Shown: positions 60,656 through 64,000 of the stretch, in pieces | Layout of the letters: each line of letters starts with the position of its first letter | Numbering within the stretch: position 1 is the first letter of the stretch | The notes under the pieces: model-generated | Database searches by the model: none | Told to the model about the DNA's origin: nothing | Seen by the model: only the letters and a program-made list of their open reading frames with translations | Made by a program: the position numbers and the translations under genes | NCBI RefSeq assembly: GCF_000330505.1 | Contig: NW_004443648.1 | Coordinates: forward strand, 354,073-418,072 | DNA from: Entamoeba invadens IP1 | Taxonomy: Eukaryota > Evosea > Mastigamoebida > Endamoebidae | Length of the DNA stretch: 64,000 nt | Reading direction: 5' to 3'

Positions 60656-61886
60656 TCACCCCCTTTTACTTGGCCTTTTCCTTAGTCTTGACTTGAGTGG
60701 TTTTTCCTGAAATTCGTCATTGTCATCGGACTCTTCGTTTTCCACTTCGTCGTTTTGATGTGGATTCCAAGGCATTATCAGCGTTCTTTTTTTCTTTTTG
60801 TTTTTTGGAAACACAATTGGTGCTTGTTCCAACTCTTCATCACTTTTATCATCTTTTTTATCAATTTGTTCCTTTTCTTCCATCTCTTTCCGTTCTTCCA
60901 TCTCGTCCTCGTCAATTTCCATATCTTCGATACGTTCATTATTTTCATTCTCGTCAACGTCACTCTCTTCAAATACATTTGACATTGAATTCTCATCCTC
61001 GTTGTTTTCACACTTCTCGTTTTCACTCATCTCATATACATTCGACATTTCGTCATTCTCATCATCAGAACTTTCTTCTTCATTTGATTGGTCACTCGCT
61101 TCATTATCAATTTCGTCGATTTCTTCACGATCATCAATGAACGGAACGGCTTTCTCTTTTTTCTTCTTCTTTAACTTTTTTGTTTTGTTCCGTTGAGTTT
61201 CCTCTTTCGTTTGAGCCTTATATATAGGCTTCGTTCCGCGTCCTTCACTTTCTTCTTCATTTTCAGAATCACTCGTCTCTCGTTCTTCCAACTTCTCAAT
61301 CTCAGAGTTGTCACTTTNNNNNNNNNNNNNNNNNNNNNNNNNNNNNNNNNNNNNNNNNNNNNNNNNNNNNNNNNNNNNNNNNNNNNNNNNNNNNNNNNNN
61401 NNNNNNNNNNNNNNNNNCTTTCTTCCTTTTTCTTTCAATTTTCATCTCCAAAATCTTCATTTTTTCTTTTTCTTTTCTTTGTTTTATGATGAGTTCTTCT
61501 TTCGTTTTTTTCTCCATTTCGAGTTCTCGACGAGGAGAACCTCTGTTCGTTGTTCTCTGAATATCAAACGGATTTTTTATGACTTTGAAGGCAGAGAGTG
61601 AACTCAACTCATATTGTTTAAAATTTTTTTCCTCAGAGTAAGTCGTTTCGGGGTATTCTCTAATCTCTTCTTCTGTGATCGATTGTGAAGAATCGTCAAC
61701 CCTTTCTTCGTCTTTTTTATCGTCTAAAGCGTTGTTAGATTTATCATGATTTGATTCTAAAGAGTCGTTTAATACTCTTCTTTCTGGTTTATATATACTA
61801 AAGTAATCAACGAAAGGATGGGTTATAGCTTTTTGAGGGTAGTTCTCTTGAAACTCTCTGACGATGGAATTGTCTTTGTTCGTCAT
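60656..61886 (-). CDS. Low-complexity acidic/basic protein interrupted by an assembly gap
   Basis: The N-terminal part starts at the ATG 61886 and runs to the gap (MTNKDNSIVREF...KTKEELIIKQRKEKEK). The C-terminal part resumes at 61317 and ends at 60656 (…SRLRKRPSKRG). With the gap drawn as exactly 100 nt the frames do not match, so the true gap length differs; one gene is inferred from continuous Lys/Glu/Asp-rich style on the same strand. The C-terminal ~220 residues alternate runs of Glu/Asp/Asn with Lys patches (NKTKKLKKKKKEKA), like nuclear or nucleolar disordered proteins. No domain recognised. Confidence 0.6.
61318..61417. other. Assembly gap (100 N)
   Basis: Exactly 100 N's, the conventional placeholder for a gap of unknown size. 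It falls inside low-complexity Glu/Lys coding sequence, which suggests an unresolved tandem repeat. Confidence 0.98.
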
Positions 61887-63085
61887 TTCTGTATTTTCGA
61901 GATTTTGTCTTTTGATGAGTTTGCGATTCGAACCTTCCCATTTCTATTTTGGTTTTCGTCTTCTTCTTTTTTCTTTCTTCTTATATGTTTTTTCGTTCTG
62001 AAAATTACAATCTCATTTATCATTCCACTGATTATATTGTTCTACGTTATTCGTAGATTCAATAATACAGAATAAATGAGATGAGTGGCAGAATGAAGAC
62101 GAGATTAGGAAACGGCTTGTTCAAGATATAGCTTGCCGTGATTGTTCCTCGATATATTTTCCATACAAGTTGCTTGTTCACAAATTTTGACACCCCGAAA
62201 ATTTTCGTTATTTTTTGTAAAGACAAAACAATTTTTTAATCGAAAAAATCTATTTATGGAAGGGGTTTTGTTTTCTAAAACAAAAATTGATCCAATTTTG
62301 TTTTTTATCAATAAAAAAATAATTTTAATGGCACTTGATTTGGAAAATTTCTTTATATTTTACACTAAAATGAATTTATGTGCCGTTAATTTTTTTATTT
62401 GAATTGAATGTTGATTTGAGAAAGTCAATTATTTTTATTTTTACACTCATTTCCCGATTATTCCCACTTCATTCCAATAAGTTGTTTTTATAACACACAA
62501 AAAAACTATTTTAAAAAAAAGTGAAAGTTATTTTAAGATACAGTGCTCATTGGTTTCAAATTGATAATATTTTTTAATAAATCGATTATGTTTTTATATT
62601 TATCGACAGTATTTTTTATGGTTTATATTGTATTTAATGAATTATATTACTATTAATGAAATAGATTGTGTTTTTTATAAATTATATTACTTTTAATGAA
62701 ATAGACTGTGTTTTTTATAAACTATATAGCATTTAATGAAAGTGATTATATTTGTTATAAATTATATGGCATTTTTCTAATTTATACAACATTTTTAGTA
62801 AAATCAATAGTTTTTTTCTAAAATATATAGGATTTTTGATAACTTATATAACTTTTGTTTGAAAATATTTTGCTTTTTTTACAAATTATTGGATATTCCC
62901 GAATATTAGGAATAAAAATACACATAATAAGCAAGTTATTATTTGTTAAAAATACTTAATATGTAACTATATTTATACTATTATATAACTAAATTTTAAT
63001 CTATTCTTATTTAGAACCTCTTCACAATGAGGATATTTTTTTTACATAATTATGTATATTTAAATAACGGGCAAAAAATGATATC
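61887..63085. other. AT-rich region with likely transposon 5' end and 40-bp repeats
   Basis: No gene was seen. TA-CAGTGCTCATTGG at 62539 may be the left end of the transposon whose transposase starts at 63086. The 40-bp tandem repeats lie inside it. Confidence 0.5.
62642..62790. repeat. Tandem repeat of 40 bp, about 3.5 copies
   Basis: Units start at 62642, 62682, 62722 and 62762. The first two differ at about two positions (TTATATTACT..TTAATGAAATAG), the third is more diverged (CTATATAGCATTTAATGAAA) and the fourth decays. A partial unit precedes them. Confidence 0.85.
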
Positions 63086-64000
63086 ATGCAATTGGATTAT
63101 ATCGACAGAAGAGATCCAGGAGCAAGAAACGACTATCATGAAAATGCACCATTATCCATGCAAGGGCAACCTGTACAACCTGTAATGTTGCCCCATCAAG
63201 ATATCCCACCTCTTTAAAAAAGATCACGGGGTCGGCCCCGAAAATTGGATTCAAAAAAGAAGAAAACAAATACACGACCTTATTCTCGTGTTACAATTGA
63301 TCAAAGAGATTCTTTGGTTGAACTATGGAGTAAAAATGGTGATAACATGAATGCTTCACGATATTCAGAAATAATTGGGATTAAAAAAATAAACATTGAA
63401 AAGTATCTTTCAATGTTAAGAAAAGGGATATCAATATATCCAAAAAATCATTATAGAAGACAAAGCCGTACTTTACCTTTTCAAAAATTGGTAGAAAAAG
63501 CTATTAAAGAAGACACAACAACAAAAACAACTTCAATTAGAAAAATGATAGCACAAGAAGAAAAATTACGCGAAGAAGAAGATGTTGATGAAATAATTTT
63601 GGATATTCCAAAAATATCCAAGGTTGCTGTTACTAAAGAGGACATTGATCTTTATGCACCTTCGATATCATCAATTGGAAATTTCATGACTGGTAAAACA
63701 GCAACAGGTGAAGAGAGAGAAGTCCCTATTTTTTCTTTCAAAAGAACAAAGACAAGAGGGCCAACAAGCAACACGCCAGATAATAAAGAAAAAAGAATTG
63801 CAGCAGTAAACGCTCTAAGGGGTTATATAACAGGTGGAGCACGTTGGGTTTGTATAGATGAAACCAGTTGGACTGTAGCATCAACTCCTGCATATGGCTG
63901 GTCAGTTAGAGGGAAGGAAGCCTTCATCACAAAATCAAAAGGTGGTCTTCGCCTCACCTCCATATGCGCAGTTGATTGTGACGGACTCTCTTATTGCAAT
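63086..64000 (+). pseudogene. Tc1/mariner (DDE_3) transposase, partial, with an in-frame stop
   Basis: A single frame runs from ATG 63086 to the window end, broken only by TAA at 63215-63217, 43 codons in. Directly after the stop comes KRSRGRPRKLDSKKKK, an AT-hook, then helical DNA-binding segments (QRDSLVELWSKNGDN, SRYSEIIGIKKINIEKYL; PSISSIGNFMTG), an RTKTRGPTSNTPDNKEKR linker and WVCIDETSW with the first catalytic Asp, then GWSVRGKEAF...SICAVDCDG. The rest, with the second and third acidic residues, lies outside. Either the stop is a point mutation or translation starts downstream. Except for that codon the coding frame is intact over 305 codons, so the copy is young or the short ORF is not part of the gene. 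Confidence 0.75.

Larger units (their letters stand above)
62541..64000 (+). mobile_element. Tc1/mariner-like transposon, left part (continues beyond window)
   Basis: The supposed left end is TA (62539-62540) followed by CAGTGCTCATTGGTTTC, the CAGTGC start common to Tc1/mariner TIRs. A 40-bp subterminal repeat array follows, then the transposase. The right end is not in the window, so the TIR pairing cannot be checked. Confidence 0.5.

Noticed and set aside
60798..61196. Ser/Phe-rich plus-strand frames opposite the acidic gene
   Set aside because: They are mirrors of Glu/Asp/Asn codons on the minus strand.
63086..63223. An intron that would remove the stop at 63215 in the mariner-like transposase
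   Set aside because: Possible GT...AG pairs around the stop (for example starting at 63182 and ending at 63222) do not have the GTTTGT start and are not a multiple of three, so they would break the open frame that continues on both sides.
1..64000. tRNA genes, rRNA genes or CRISPR arrays
   Set aside because: No GGTTCRANNC-type boxes with a matching acceptor stem, no rRNA-like blocks and no regularly spaced identical repeats with unique spacers were seen. A tRNA or small RNA missed by eye remains possible.

Overview
The window reads as nuclear DNA of an Entamoeba species. Compact protein genes on both strands are separated by very AT-rich spacers of 0.1 to 2 kb. The few introns are short (about 40 to 190 nt), mostly with a GTTTG 5' end and a TAG 3' end. 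The gene families also fit: a transmembrane receptor kinase with CxxC repeats, cofactor-independent phosphoglycerate mutase, a low-molecular-weight thioredoxin reductase with CAIC, TLDc proteins, LRR proteins and DENN proteins. Tc1/mariner/pogo-type and hAT-type DNA transposon material points to E. invadens (or E. moshkovskii) rather than E. histolytica, because DNA transposons are reported as abundant in the former. Species assignment is inference. The 100 N's at 61318-61417 mark a draft assembly gap.

Layout. 0.7-13.5 kb is a minus-strand run: MFS transporter, arrestin/C2 protein, DENN protein, iPGM (glycolysis) and listerin (ribosome-associated quality control). 13.7-23.5 kb holds a NatD-type N-acetyltransferase (one intron), an LRR protein, an importin-5-like karyopherin, a secreted Cys-repeat protein, a CBM20 starch-binding protein and a polytopic membrane protein. 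23.9-30.0 kb is one 1980-residue receptor kinase gene that a 113-nt intron splits into two apparent ORFs. 30.1-34.5 kb holds a degenerate Ras-like protein, ribosomal protein eS8, an RRP46-like exosome subunit and an unrecognised two-exon gene. 34.5-36.5 kb is gene-free but contains a roughly 0.8-kb element with long terminal inverted repeats (MITE-like). 36.5-43.8 kb holds a second MFS transporter (two exons), a C2+DENN protein, proteasome alpha-4, Hub1/UBL5 and ribosomal protein eL20. 44.2-52.1 kb holds two TLDc genes in the same orientation, separated by a hAT-like remnant and a roughly 2.2-kb pogo-like transposon with TA/CAGT ends. 52.6-59.7 kb is rich in secretory-pathway genes: PDI, two divergently transcribed secreted proteins, alpha-amylase, a RAMP4/SERP1 homologue (54 aa) and thioredoxin reductase. 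60.6-61.9 kb is an acidic/basic low-complexity gene interrupted by the assembly gap. The last kilobase is the start of a Tc1/mariner transposase gene (AT-hook, HTH, first catalytic Asp) that runs off the end and carries an in-frame stop.

Gene structures worth carrying forward: four introns recovered from reading-frame logic (NAA40-like, TMK, the 32.7-34.5 kb gene, MFS 2), a possible fifth at the end of the CBM20 gene, several starts moved to the first in-frame ATG, and one short gene (RAMP4) recovered by reading. The least explained items are the beta-solenoid-like ectodomain of the kinase, the inverted-repeat element at 35 kb, the frame switch at an A9 run in the pogo-like transposase, and a Ras-like protein that lacks its key GTPase residues.
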